A stretch of DNA of 35,623 bases from PVC group bacterium (GCA_003561965.1 PWXJ01000173.1:1-35623); one strand, 5' to 3'. Counted from the first letter of the stretch, positions 1-7,399 are shown. The notes: generated from the sequence alone by a model not told the origin. Program-made: numbers and translations.

Positions 1-264
1 CTCGGTATGGAGTTCTTTCCGGATCTGGTTGTCCAGGCACTTTTGGGAGATCACCCGGTTCCGTTCGGCGGCGATCAGTCCGTCGAGGTCGGCGATCCGG
101 TGGGCCCGGAGCCACTTCCGGGCCCGGGTGCTGACCGCCAGGACGCTGACCGGGAGCCGGCCGAGGGCGGCGGGACGGGGGGGGTCGGAGAAGGAACCCT
201 TCTCCGGCGGGGTGTTGAAGAAGAACTCCTGCTGGCGGCTTTTCCTGGTCTGGCGGGCGTCCAT
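1..264 (-). CDS. RNA polymerase alpha C-terminal-domain-like protein (C-terminus off window)
   Basis: This open frame is absent from the ORF track because it runs off the left edge. Reading the minus strand from ATG at 264 gives 88 codons without a stop. The N-terminus is basic (MDARQTRKSRQQEFFFN), followed by a Pro-rich stretch. Then comes LGRLPVSVLAVSTRARKWL and a segment like RAHRIADLDGLIAAE. The pattern LPVSVLALSTRARNALRRAGI..L..L is the hallmark of the helix-hairpin-helix fold of the RNA polymerase alpha CTD, so I infer a protein carrying this module outside rpoA. An in-frame TGA lies upstream, so ATG 264 is the only good start. The part normally reading NLGRKSLEEI appears diverged (RVISQKCLDNQIRKEL). 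Family assignment is by eye; the role, perhaps in transcription, is unknown. Confidence 0.55.
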   Translation of the reverse strand, partial: MDARQTRKSRQQEFFFNTPPEKGSFSDPPRPAALGRLPVSVLAVSTRARKWLRAHRIADLDGLIAAERNRVISQKCLDNQIRKELHTE

Positions 265-315
265 CGCGGCGAGCGGCGCTTCAAGGCGCCTTCAGGGGTC
301 GAAGTTTATTTTTTC

Positions 316-345
316 AGTATATCAAGGGCCGGTCCCGGGAAACAA
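316..345 (-). promoter_or_regulatory. Possible sigma-70 promoter for the alpha-CTD-like gene
   Basis: On the minus strand TTGTTT and TATACT are separated by 18 bases and lie about 50 bases upstream of the ATG at 264. The -10 matches the consensus at five of six positions and the -35 at three to four. The AT-rich patch stands out from GC-rich surroundings. Confidence 0.4.
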
Positions 346-352
346 GATTAAT

Positions 353-381
353 TTGCACAGATTATTTCGCGCCCGTATTAA
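353..381 (+). promoter_or_regulatory. Possible sigma-70 promoter for the exchanger gene
   Basis: TTGCAC and TATTAA are separated by exactly 17 bases. This would give a leader of about 120 bases before the exchanger start at 509. It is back to back with the minus-strand candidate at 316-345. Confidence 0.35.
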
Positions 382-508
382 TTTTCGCCCCGTCCGCGTC
401 GTCCGGCCCTTCTCCGTTGACAGGGGGCCGCCCGGCGGATATTCTTTCTCCTTTCCGGATGTCCGATTCACCGGCGGTCTTTGCGGGCCGGCCGGAGAGG
501 AGAGGTTG

Positions 509-802
509 ATGATCTGGTTTCATTTTATCTTCAGCGCGGTCCTGGTGGTCGGCGGCGGTTTTTACCTCGCCCGCCAGGGTAAGGAACTGGCGGCGCGCTA
601 CGGCCTGACCGATATCTGGATCGGCTTTATCTTTCTCTCGGCGGTCACCTCGATCCCGGAACTGGCCACCGCGGTGGGGGCGGTCACGGTCGCCGGTTCC
701 CCGGACCTGGCCCTCACCGATGTCCTGGGCAGCAACGCCTTCAACCTCTTCGCGGTGGCGGTGCTCGGCCTGGCGCTCTTTCCCACCCTGACCCTGAAAT
801 AG
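509..802 (+). CDS. Sodium/calcium exchanger (CaCA) family, N-terminal half ending at in-frame TAG
   Basis: The track begins at 29, but the ATG at 509 follows GGAGAGGAGAGG and starts a hydrophobic segment, so it is the likely start. The 97 residues hold two to three membrane helices and the alpha-1 repeat of CaCA antiporters, TSIPELATAVGA...LGSNAFNL. In this family the alpha repeats bind the exchanged cations. The frame stops at TAG (800-802) after LTLK and then continues open, in the same frame, through the second half. An intact family member would be one protein of about 330 residues, which is what 509-1501 would encode if the TAG were sense. It is therefore a split gene, a pseudogene, or a sequence error. 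Confidence 0.75.
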   Translation: MIWFHFIFSAVLVVGGGFYLARQGKELAARYGLTDIWIGFIFLSAVTSIPELATAVGAVTVAGSPDLALTDVLGSNAFNLFAVAVLGLALFPTLTLK

Positions 803-820
803 TTCCGGGTTCTGCTGCTG

Positions 821-1501
821 ATGATTTTCCTGATGACCGGCCTGGTCCTCGGATTCGCCCTTCTCGACCGGGCCGGGGAACTGGCTTCCCCCGGAAGTAT
901 CAGTTACGCCTCCTGGGCGGTACTGGCCCTCTACCTGCTCGGTTCCTGGAAACTGTTCCGCGATGAACATCCCGCCCCGGTTTCCGCCCTCACTCCCGTC
1001 CCGGAGCCAGAACCCGGCCCCGACCGCGATACATTCTACCTCCGGCTGATCGTTTCCGTCTCCCTGGTGGTCGCCGGCGGGTTCTGGCTGGCCTGGGCCG
1101 GGGGCCGGATCGCCGGGGAGACCGGCTGGGGGGACGGCTTTGTCGGTGTCCTCTTCCTGGCCCTGGTCACTTCCCTGCCCGAGCTTTCGGTCTGCCTGGG
1201 GGCGCTGAAGATCGCCGCCCCCGAGATGGCTCTCTCGAATATCCTGGGGAGCAACGTCTTTAACCTGGGGATCATCTTCTGGGCCGACCTCGCCTACGGC
1301 CGCGCCTCGCTCCTGGCCGGGGCCGGCGGCCCGACCCTGGTCTCCGGGGGACTGGGAGCGGTCTTCGTTCTCCTGTTGGCCCTGGCCCTGAAAATGAAAC
1401 GGCCCGCGGCCGTCCCGGTGGTGATGGCGATCAACCTGGCCGTCATCCTCTCCTACCTGGCCGGGCTCCGCTGGATCTTCAGTCTCTCGGCCGGCGGTTG
1501 A
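821..1501 (+). CDS. Sodium/calcium exchanger (CaCA) family, C-terminal half
   Basis: This is in the same frame as 509-802; codons 803-820 are also open, so only the TAG separates the halves. It carries a hydrophobic N-terminal helix, a Pro/Glu-rich hydrophilic loop (PVPEPEPGPDRD) typical of the cytoplasmic loop between exchanger halves, then the alpha-2 repeat TSLPELSVCLGA...LGSNVFNL and further helices. I see no clear ribosome-binding site before the ATG at 821 or the later in-frame ATGs, which argues against an independently translated subunit. CaCA proteins work as inverted duplicated halves, so two separate polypeptides could in principle assemble, but nothing here shows that. The stop is TGA. 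Confidence 0.72.
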   Translation: MIFLMTGLVLGFALLDRAGELASPGSISYASWAVLALYLLGSWKLFRDEHPAPVSALTPVPEPEPGPDRDTFYLRLIVSVSLVVAGGFWLAWAGGRIAGETGWGDGFVGVLFLALVTSLPELSVCLGALKIAAPEMALSNILGSNVFNLGIIFWADLAYGRASLLAGAGGPTLVSGGLGAVFVLLLALALKMKRPAAVPVVMAINLAVILSYLAGLRWIFSLSAGG

Positions 1502-1561
1502 CAGGACTGGTAGAATAAGGAGAGCGGAAAACCGTTATCCTTCCGGCAGAGAGGAGATATT

Positions 1562-1753
1562 ATGAACTGTTACTACTGTTTCGCCTGCAAGAAATTTTTC
1601 CGCAGCGAGAGCAATCTCTGTCTCAACTGCGGAAAGGGTTCGGCCGCCGCCACCAGGAAAATCTGGAAGTCCACCCCGACGGTGGACATCTACCGGATCT
1701 ACGTGGACGGAAACCTGGTCGGGAACCAGCGGGTGAAGAAGAAAGCCGGTTAG
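1562..1753 (+). CDS. Small zinc-ribbon-like protein
   Basis: A 63-residue protein starts at ATG 1562, six bases after GAGGAG, an adequate ribosome-binding site. The N-terminus has closely spaced cysteines (CYYCFAC at residues 3-9 and CLNC at about 20-23), a likely zinc-binding knuckle pair. The C-terminal half (VDIYRIYVDGNLVG) could form a beta-hairpin. The tail is lysine-rich. Function is unknown. It sits 60 bases after the exchanger on the same strand and ends convergent with the MazG-like gene. The cysteine spacing supports a real gene rather than a chance ORF. Confidence 0.6.
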   Translation: MNCYYCFACKKFFRSESNLCLNCGKGSAAATRKIWKSTPTVDIYRIYVDGNLVGNQRVKKKAG

Positions 1754-1767
1754 GGGAAACGGGCCGG

Positions 1768-2076
1768 TCAGGTCTCGGTCACCCGGACTGTCCCGTCGAC
1801 CATCCGGGAATCCCGCTCCATAATCCGCCCGATCTTCTTCCAGAAGGCTTCTTCCAGGTCGAAGTCGAGGGCGATCGCGTTGCCGATCAGGAGGATCAGG
1901 AGGTCGGCGTGCTCCTCGATCAGCTCCCGGCGGGGTTTCCCCTTGGTCAGGCACTGGCTGATCTCGCCCACCTCTTCCATAATCAGGTTCATCCGGTGGA
2001 GCATCTCCTCGCCCCCCCGGGCCTTCAGGTCGTGCTTCCGGTGGAACTCCCGGACCGCCTCGATCAGCTCTTTCAT
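1768..2076 (-). CDS. MazG-like nucleotide pyrophosphohydrolase
   Basis: The track start at 2151 overlaps the upstream gene. The ATG at 2076 overlaps that gene's TGA as ATGA, a classic coupled start, so I use it. The 102-residue protein is all-helical with the MazG-type metal motif EEVGE (in LIMEEVGEISQCL) followed about 20 residues later by EEHADLLILL. These acidic residues bind magnesium in all-alpha NTP pyrophosphohydrolases, which hydrolyse NTPs or dNTPs to NMP and diphosphate, often for nucleotide-pool cleaning. The length fits single-domain MazG-like proteins. The actual substrate cannot be told from sequence. Confidence 0.75.
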   Translation of the reverse strand: MKELIEAVREFHRKHDLKARGGEEMLHRMNLIMEEVGEISQCLTKGKPRRELIEEHADLLILLIGNAIALDFDLEEAFWKKIGRIMERDSRMVDGTVRVTET

Positions 2077-2297
2077 CCGGAGAAGACGTAGTCGACGATC
2101 TTGTCGATATGGGAGTGATACCCCGGGAGCTTCTCTCCCTCGTACTCCCATTCCACGTTCTGCCGGATCATCCGCTTGACCTCGGCCGCGGAATAATCCA
2201 GGTCCTGGAGCAGCGAGGCCCGCTCCTTGATCTCGTACATATGCATCTTCTCGAAGTCGCTGGCGTACTCGTGTTTCTTTCCCGGATGCTTGACCAC
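2073..2297 (-). CDS. Conserved-looking hypothetical protein upstream of MazG-like gene
   Basis: A 74-residue charged protein starts at GTG 2297, preceded at good spacing by GGGAGGAAAG, and ends in a 4-base ATGA overlap with the MazG-like gene. Translational coupling suggests a functional link. Sequence features are KMHMYEIKERASLLQDLDYS, a helical middle, and a C-terminal HSHIDKIVDYVF. No signal peptide, membrane helix or cysteine motif is present. I do not recognise the family. Confidence 0.6.
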   Translation of the reverse strand: MVKHPGKKHEYASDFEKMHMYEIKERASLLQDLDYSAAEVKRMIRQNVEWEYEGEKLPGYHSHIDKIVDYVFSG

Positions 2298-2324
2298 TTT
2301 CTTTCCTCCCTGGTAATTGTCTTC

Positions 2325-2344
2325 CCCGGCCGCGGCCGGCCGGG
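2325..2344 (-). other. GC-rich hairpin in the leader of the minus-strand pair
   Basis: CCCGGCC, a 6-base loop and GGCCGGG form a perfect 7-bp stem about 30 bases upstream of the GTG at 2297. A T-rich tract precedes it on the minus strand and no U-run follows, so it does not look like a terminator. It may be a leader structure or a protein-binding palindrome. Confidence 0.3.
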
Positions 2345-2449
2345 AAAAATAAAAAGTTTTATCTGATGTTTTCGGAAATGGCTAGTCTAATCTTATACCG
2401 GAGGCAAGAGCAATATAATTCTGGCGCCGGAGGTATATTTCTCCCCGGT

Positions 2450-2478
2450 TTGACAATTTACCGGGAATGGTATATATC
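2450..2478 (+). promoter_or_regulatory. Sigma-70-type promoter before the 88-aa gene
   Basis: A perfect TTGACA (2450-2455), a 17-base spacer and TATATC (2473-2478) lie in an AT-rich island. A predicted start near 2485 leaves about an 18-base leader before ATG 2503. It is among the clearest promoters in the window. Confidence 0.6.
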
Positions 2479-2502
2479 TATGGTAAGTTTTAACAGACTA
2501 CG

Positions 2503-2769
2503 ATGGAAAAACTAATGGTTGCCCGGAAGACAAAGTCACTGCTTCTCGGCCTGGGGTTCGACAACCAGGACGGACAGCGCCGGATCACCCGGGGGGAGAA
2601 CTTCCGCCTCTACGGGGGATCGGCGGATACCCATTCCCTGATGCAGGAGAAAGCGATCAAGTTCAACGAGAAGCTGAAGCAGAAAGGCAAGTCCCTGGAG
2701 GAGATCTCCCGGCCGGAGTTCAAGGAGATCGCCGACAAGATCGGTCTCAACTCCCCGCCCGACAACTGA
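2503..2769 (+). CDS. Small conserved hypothetical protein
   Basis: An 88-residue soluble protein. ATG 2503 is taken from the track. ATG 2515 (MVARKTKSLLLG) is a serious alternative because a GGA lies about 8 bases before it and 2503 has no clear Shine-Dalgarno. The sequence reads KTKSLLLGLGFDN, then GGSADTHSLMQEKAIKF, a lysine-rich helix and SLEEISRPEFKEIADKIG. I recall similar short uncharacterised proteins in anaerobic bacteria, but this is memory and not a search. No catalytic motif is visible. A strong promoter directly upstream suggests real, possibly high, expression. Confidence 0.65.
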   Translation: MEKLMVARKTKSLLLGLGFDNQDGQRRITRGENFRLYGGSADTHSLMQEKAIKFNEKLKQKGKSLEEISRPEFKEIADKIGLNSPPDN

Positions 2770-2813
2770 CCCCGGTTCTTCCGCCCGGCCCGGACTTTCC
2801 GGAAGCGTCCCCG

Positions 2814-3320
2814 ATGAAGCTCCACCACCATAGCGTCCTCTCCCTGACCTCCTCCACCGCGGTCTATCTCTTCTCAAGTTCCCTCTCCGCCGCCCTGGCC
2901 TGCTTCCTGGCCGGGATCTTCATCGACCTCGACCACTTCCTGGAATATTTTTATTATTTCGGCTTCCGCCGGTTCTCGCTTCGGAACTTCTTCCGGGCCG
3001 CCGACGACCATATCTACCGGAAGTTCTTCCTCTTTCTCCATTCCTACGAGCTGGCGGCCGTCTTCTGGGCCCTGAGCCTGGCGCTGATCCGGCGCCCCTG
3101 GGCCTGGGGCTTCTCCCTCGGGTTCACCCTCCACATCATCGCCGACCATATCTACAACCCCTGTCTCCCCACCACCTACCTCCTCGCCTTCCGGCTCCGC
3201 CACCGCTTCGAGGGGGAGCGGATCTTTCCCCCGGAGATCCAGGAGAGATACCGTTCCCGGGGCCGTTTCTGGATGAAAAAAATTCCCCTCCCCGCCGAGC
3301 GCTCCCGGGACCGGGCTTAA
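2814..3320 (+). CDS. DUF457/YdjM-like membrane protein
   Basis: A 168-residue protein with several membrane helices. It has DLDH in GIFIDLDHFLEYF and a second HIIADHIYNP segment. Paired Asp/His motifs in helices are typical of the YdjM/DUF457 membrane-bound metal-dependent hydrolase group, whose reaction is not well established. It begins 44 bases after the 88-aa gene, probably on the same transcript, with GGAAG before the ATG. The C-terminus is short and basic. It ends facing the YfhO-like gene with only 21 bases between them. Confidence 0.6.
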   Translation: MKLHHHSVLSLTSSTAVYLFSSSLSAALACFLAGIFIDLDHFLEYFYYFGFRRFSLRNFFRAADDHIYRKFFLFLHSYELAAVFWALSLALIRRPWAWGFSLGFTLHIIADHIYNPCLPTTYLLAFRLRHRFEGERIFPPEIQERYRSRGRFWMKKIPLPAERSRDRA

Positions 3321-3322
3321 AG

Positions 3323-3339
3323 CCCCCGGCGCTCGGGGG
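3323..3339. terminator. Hairpin between convergent genes, possible bidirectional terminator
   Basis: CCCCCG, loop GCGCT and CGGGGG fill almost the whole 21-base gap between the two convergent stop codons. The stem is perfect and GC-rich. A long U-tract is missing on both strands, so termination may be weak or Rho-assisted. Confidence 0.4.
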
Positions 3340-3341
3340 GG

Positions 3342-5840
3342 TTAGCCGGGCCGGCTCTTCCTTCCCCCGGCCGCCGGGAGGATTAATCCGAGGCCGAGCG
3401 CCAGGAGGGCCGCCAGGGAGATCGCCGATCCGAGGGCGAAAGACCCCGGGCGGTAACGGAACTCCACCAGGTGGGAACCCCCCTCGAGGAATACCGCCCG
3501 CATCAGGTAGTTGGCCCGGTAAACCGGCAGTTCCTCTCCCCGGAGATAAGCCCGCCAGCCGGGCCGGTAGCTGTCGTTGAGGAGGAGAACCCCCGGCCGG
3601 TCGAGCTCGGCCTCGACCCGGACCCGGTTGACCCCGTGGTCGACCACCCGGGCCCGGCCGGTTCTCTCCCCCGGACCTCCCCGGAAGCCCTCCGGAGTCT
3701 CCGCTTCGAGATAGACCTCTTCTTCCGGCCGGTAACCGGGCCGGGCCAGGGCGCCCAGGATCGCTTCCGGCGGGTCGAGCCGCCGGGCCCGGGAGGAGAC
3801 CAGCGTTCGGGGGGCGGCCCGGGGGTTTTCGAGGACGGTTCCGCCGGGGGCGGTCAGGACCTGGCGGAAAGACCCGCCTTCTATAGAGGTGCCCGGGGGC
3901 AGCAGCAGGTATCGGGTATTGAGGAGGTCGAGGAGCGGGGTGTAGGCGGTGACCGCCGGGAGCAGTTCCAGCTCTCCGGGCGGGAGTCCCTGGCTGCGGT
4001 TGAGGTATTCCAGGACCCGCCGGGGGACGTCGGCCTGGTAGCCGAGGATCGAGTCGAAGCCGCCTGCCATACCCCGGTTGAAGTCCGCGGGATCGAAGGG
4101 GAGGTAACGGAACGGTTCCTCCCGGCCGGCGAAATAGGCGGCGATCTCCCCGTCCCAGAGACAGACCCGGCTGTCGAAACCGGTGACGTAGGGCGCGGCC
4201 CAGAGGGCTATCTCCCCCGCCGCCAGGAGGCAGGCCGCCGTCGCCCACCATCTCCGGAGGCGGGAAAAGCGGAGGACCGCGGCCAGGAGCAGGCCCATCG
4301 CCGCCGCCGAGAGTCCCAGGCGGAGCAGCCCGGCGCGGAGAGTCCGCCAGCTGTTGAGGGGAAAGGGGGTCTCCGAGACCAGCCGGCGGACGTAACCGGG
4401 ATAATCGAGGTCGGGAGGGGTCTCCCGCACCAACCGCTCCCACCATTCCGGCTGACCGGGGGGAACGATTTCGTAGTGCCGGCCGTGGAGGAGGTCGGTC
4501 TCGATCCGCTCCCGCCACCAGGAGGGCGGTTCGTTGCCGGCGAGGGCGGAAGCGGCCAGGGCGGCCGCCCCGGCCAGGAGCAGGACCGCCGCCCCGGTTC
4601 CGGCCAGGCGCCGCCGGAAGCTGACTGTTCCCCGCCGCTCGGGGCGGTGGACGTTCCGGCCCCGGCCGAAGAGCCCCTCCGCCCCCCGGGCGGCCAGGGT
4701 GGCCAGGAAGAAGGCGGCGAAGAAGAGCAGCTTGGCGTGGCCCCGGAAGTAGCGGAACCCCGGCAGACCCCGGTGGAGGACCCGGAAGAGCGGGGTGGAG
4801 CCGCCCAGCGCCGCCAGGACCGCCAGCCCGGCCAGAACGGCGAGGAGCGGGGTGAAGCGGTCCTTGAGGAAGATCACCGCCCCGGCCGCCAGGACCAGGG
4901 GAACGAACCCGAGGTAGGCGCACATCTCCCAGAAGTAATACTCCCCCCGGTAGAGGCTGGTCAGGGAGTCCCCCAGCCAGCCGGGGAGGACGAAGGTCGC
5001 CAGGTTGGCCGGGGGGAGGGAGAAGGCGGCCCCCCACTCCAGACCCGGTTCTCCCCGGAACGAGTCTCCGGCCAGTTCCAGGGCGGGGAGGACCTGGACC
5101 GCGGCCAGGGCGAAGGCGGTCACCCCGGCCAGGACGGCCCCGGCGGGAAGGAGGAGCAGACCCCTTCCCGCCCGGCGCGGTTCAATCAGAACCCGGCCGA
5201 TCAGGTAGACGACCAGAACCAGGACCGTGTAATAGACGTACTGCCAGTGGCCGGCCAGGAGCTGCAGGGCGATCAGGGCCCCGGCCCCGGCCGCCCGGCC
5301 GAGCCGCCGGGTCCGGAAGAAACCCTCGGCCAGGAGGAAGATCAACGGGACCCAGGCAAAGGTGGTGATGTTGGAGAGATGACCGGCGGTCAGGCGGAGG
5401 ATGACCGGGCCCGAGCCGGCCAGGACCACCCCGCCGAGCAGGGAGGGGACCCGGCCCGAGCCGGTGAAACGGAGCCAGAAGTAGGTGAAGACGGCCAACA
5501 GCCAGAGGTGGCCGGCGAAGCTGAGGTTGAGGGCCGCCGGGAGGGGTAGAATCAGGAAGACCAGGTTGGGCGGGTAGAAGAGGGCCGCCTCCGGGTAGGC
5601 GGCGAAGGGGACCCCGGAGAAGACAGCCGGGTTCCAGAGCGGGAGCACCCCGGACCGGAGTGTACCGAAGCCGAAGGAGCGCCAGTAGTAATAGAGCGAG
5701 GCGACGTCCCCCGACTCCCGGGAGAAGACAAAGGAGGGAAAGGGGGGGAAGATCGCTTCCCGGAAGAGGACCGCCGCCGCCCCGGCCAGGAAGAGGACCG
5801 GCCATAGTTTATGAAAACCCGGTTGTTTGCTCACTGGCAT
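3342..5840 (-). CDS. YfhO-family multi-pass membrane protein (GT-C-like)
   Basis: The track starts at 5960, inside the divergent promoter region. ATG 5840, preceded by GGAAGATAAA, gives an 832-residue protein starting MPVSKQPGF. The N-terminal two thirds are hydrophobic with many helices. The loop ESGDVASLYYYWRSF, followed by PLWNPAVFSGVPFAAYPEA, is typical of YfhO-like GT-C proteins. The C-terminal domain has NDSYRPGWRAYLRGEELP and ends in two helices, also typical. Bacterial YfhO is linked to glycosylation of lipoteichoic acid in Bacillus. Relatives in other phyla are mostly uncharacterised, so transfer of sugars from a lipid carrier outside the membrane is inference. The gene is monocistronic here. 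Confidence 0.75.
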   Translation of the reverse strand: MPVSKQPGFHKLWPVLFLAGAAAVLFREAIFPPFPSFVFSRESGDVASLYYYWRSFGFGTLRSGVLPLWNPAVFSGVPFAAYPEAALFYPPNLVFLILPLPAALNLSFAGHLWLLAVFTYFWLRFTGSGRVPSLLGGVVLAGSGPVILRLTAGHLSNITTFAWVPLIFLLAEGFFRTRRLGRAAGAGALIALQLLAGHWQYVYYTVLVLVVYLIGRVLIEPRRAGRGLLLLPAGAVLAGVTAFALAAVQVLPALELAGDSFRGEPGLEWGAAFSLPPANLATFVLPGWLGDSLTSLYRGEYYFWEMCAYLGFVPLVLAAGAVIFLKDRFTPLLAVLAGLAVLAALGGSTPLFRVLHRGLPGFRYFRGHAKLLFFAAFFLATLAARGAEGLFGRGRNVHRPERRGTVSFRRRLAGTGAAVLLLAGAAALAASALAGNEPPSWWRERIETDLLHGRHYEIVPPGQPEWWERLVRETPPDLDYPGYVRRLVSETPFPLNSWRTLRAGLLRLGLSAAAMGLLLAAVLRFSRLRRWWATAACLLAAGEIALWAAPYVTGFDSRVCLWDGEIAAYFAGREEPFRYLPFDPADFNRGMAGGFDSILGYQADVPRRVLEYLNRSQGLPPGELELLPAVTAYTPLLDLLNTRYLLLPPGTSIEGGSFRQVLTAPGGTVLENPRAAPRTLVSSRARRLDPPEAILGALARPGYRPEEEVYLEAETPEGFRGGPGERTGRARVVDHGVNRVRVEAELDRPGVLLLNDSYRPGWRAYLRGEELPVYRANYLMRAVFLEGGSHLVEFRYRPGSFALGSAISLAALLALGLGLILPAAGGRKSRPG

Positions 5841-5924
5841 TTTATCTTCCATCCGGGATGGGAGGAGGCAACTGCCCGGGGCCTCCCGTTCGCCCCGGCC
5901 CGGAGGAAAAAAATATAACATACC

Positions 5925-5953
5925 TTTTACTTTATTTGACACCCTGATATAAT
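5925..5953 (+). promoter_or_regulatory. Promoter with consensus -10 immediately before nfeD
   Basis: TATAAT lies at 5948-5953 with TTTTAC 17 bases upstream. The predicted start of transcription falls at about 5960, the nfeD ATG. The -10 sits in the centre of a perfect inverted repeat, CCTGA-TATAA-TCAGG (5944-5958), a possible operator. No Shine-Dalgarno precedes the ATG, so the transcript may be leaderless. Confidence 0.45.
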
Positions 5954-5959
5954 CAGGCA

Positions 5960-7330
5960 ATGAAAATTATCGCCCTGATTCTCCTCTTGATCCCGGGGTT
6001 TATTTATTCCCCGCCGGCTGAGGCGATCCCCCCTGCCCCGGTTTACGTGATACCGGTCGAGGGGGAGATCGCCAAGGGCCTGGTCTGGGTGGTCCGGAGG
6101 GGTATCCGCGAGGCGGAAGCGGCCGGAGCGGAGGCGGTCGTCATCTGGATGAACACCAACGGCGGGGCGGCTGACGCCACCGAGGAGATAATGGAACTCC
6201 TGGCCCGGACCGACCTGCCCACCTACACCTTCGTCGATATCCGGGCCTTCTCCGCCGGGGCCTACATCGCGGTGGCCACCGACCACATCTATATGGCCCC
6301 GGGTTCGATGATCGGGGCCGCCACCCCGATCGCCGTCTCTCCCCTGGCCGGCCCGGCCCAGATGGACGAGTCCCACGCCGAGAAGATCACCTCCGCCTTC
6401 CGGGCGATGATCGCCTCGACCGCGGAGGAGAAGGGGCACCCGGTCGAGGTGGTGGAGGCGATGGTCGACCGCGACGTCGAGATCCCCGACCTGATCGAGA
6501 AGGGCAAGCTCCTCACCCTGACCAATACCACCGCCGTCGAGGCCGGGCTCTCCCGGGGGACGGTCTCCGACCTCGACCAGCTCTTTCAAGAGGCCGGCTT
6601 CCCCGACGCCCCCCGGGAGGTGATCCGGGTCACCCCCGCCGAGAGCCTGGCCCGGTTCATCACCGGCTCGACGATCACGGTCCTGCTCCTGCTCGGCGGC
6701 CTGGCCGGGATCTACTTCGAGATCCGCTCCCCGGGCTTCGGCCTCCCCGGGATCCTCGGGCTCTCCCTGCTGGCCGTCTTTTTCTTCGGGCATAACGTGG
6801 CCGGGCTGGCCGGGCGCGAGGTGCTCATCCTCTTCGTGGTCGGCTTGGTCCTCCTCCTGATCGAACTCTTCTTCACCCCCGACTTCGGCCTGATGGGGGC
6901 CGGGGGCATCGTCTGTATCCTCCTCTCCTTTATCCTGGCGATGGGGCGGGGGCCGCTCTTCGACCCCCAAACCATCGTCCATCCCAATTACTTCCGGGCG
7001 GTCACCCTCTTCGGGATCGCCCTGGGCGGTTTCCTGATCCTGATCCTCTCCACCTACCGGATGGTCTTCACCAGTTCCTCGCCGCTCTACGGGAGGTTCG
7101 TCCTCACCGCCGCCGAGAAACGAGAGCAGGGGTTCGAGAGCTCCGAGGCCGGGATCTCCGACCTGGTCGGGTCCCGGGGAGAAGCCCTGACCAAGCTCCG
7201 GCCGGCCGGGAAGGCCCGGCTCGAGGGGCGGCCGGTCGATGTCGTCTCGCTGGGCGAATACATCGACCGGGGGGAAGAGGTCCGGGTGGTCGCCGTCGAC
7301 GGCAACCGGGTGGTGGTGAGGAAGGCTTAG
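5960..7330 (+). CDS. nfeD: NfeD-family membrane serine protease (ClpP-like), long form
   Basis: A 456-residue protein with an N-terminal signal segment (MKIIALILLLIPGFIYS). A ClpP-class protease domain spans about 28-215: WMNTNGG near 64-69, candidate nucleophile Ser98 in AFSAGAYIA, and candidate base Lys142 in SHAEKITSAF. These resemble the Ser-Lys dyad of the Pyrococcus NfeD homologue. Next are four or so membrane helices (about 235-360). A soluble NfeD OB-fold domain ends the protein (GSRGEALTKLRPAGKARLEG). NfeD proteins are genetically paired with flotillin-like proteins, and FloA follows two genes later. No ribosome-binding site is visible; see the promoter entry. Confidence 0.88.
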   Translation: MKIIALILLLIPGFIYSPPAEAIPPAPVYVIPVEGEIAKGLVWVVRRGIREAEAAGAEAVVIWMNTNGGAADATEEIMELLARTDLPTYTFVDIRAFSAGAYIAVATDHIYMAPGSMIGAATPIAVSPLAGPAQMDESHAEKITSAFRAMIASTAEEKGHPVEVVEAMVDRDVEIPDLIEKGKLLTLTNTTAVEAGLSRGTVSDLDQLFQEAGFPDAPREVIRVTPAESLARFITGSTITVLLLLGGLAGIYFEIRSPGFGLPGILGLSLLAVFFFGHNVAGLAGREVLILFVVGLVLLLIELFFTPDFGLMGAGGIVCILLSFILAMGRGPLFDPQTIVHPNYFRAVTLFGIALGGFLILILSTYRMVFTSSSPLYGRFVLTAAEKREQGFESSEAGISDLVGSRGEALTKLRPAGKARLEGRPVDVVSLGEYIDRGEEVRVVAVDGNRVVVRKA

Positions 7331-7333
7331 GTG

Positions 7334-7368
7334 ATGGGGAATGGGGAATAGGGAATAGGGAATGGGGA
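7334..7368. repeat. Heptamer tandem repeat ATRGGGA x5
   Basis: Five uninterrupted 7-bp units read ATGGGGA, ATGGGGA, ATAGGGA, ATAGGGA, ATGGGGA, starting three bases after the nfeD stop. They resemble the GGGAATAGGGAATGG-type heptamer repeats seen in intergenic DNA of various bacteria, and cyanobacterial STRR-type heptamers. Confidence 0.85.
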
Positions 7369-7371
7369 ATA

Positions 7372-7399
7372 GTAATCAGTAATCGGTAATCGGTAATCG
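7372..7399. repeat. Heptamer tandem repeat GTAATCR x4
   Basis: Four 7-bp units read GTAATCA, GTAATCG, GTAATCG, GTAATCG, with a fifth partial GTAAG. The array starts three bases after the ATRGGGA array and has the same period. Both lie between the long and short nfeD genes, so copy number would change the spacing in this operon. Confidence 0.85.

Noticed and set aside
29-508. N-terminal extension of the exchanger ORF
   Set aside because: It runs through the divergent intergenic region and over the minus-strand alpha-CTD-like gene. The ATG at 509 has the ribosome-binding site and begins the membrane segment.
3471-5549. 692-aa plus-strand ORF and 633-aa minus-strand ORF (3136-5037) over the YfhO gene
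   Set aside because: Both are low-complexity Gly/Pro/Arg translations of GC-rich antisense or shifted frames. The 3342-5840 minus frame has real helices and family motifs.
7100-7150. tRNA-like GGTTCGA stretch
   Set aside because: It lies inside the nfeD coding region and no acceptor or anticodon stem can be formed.
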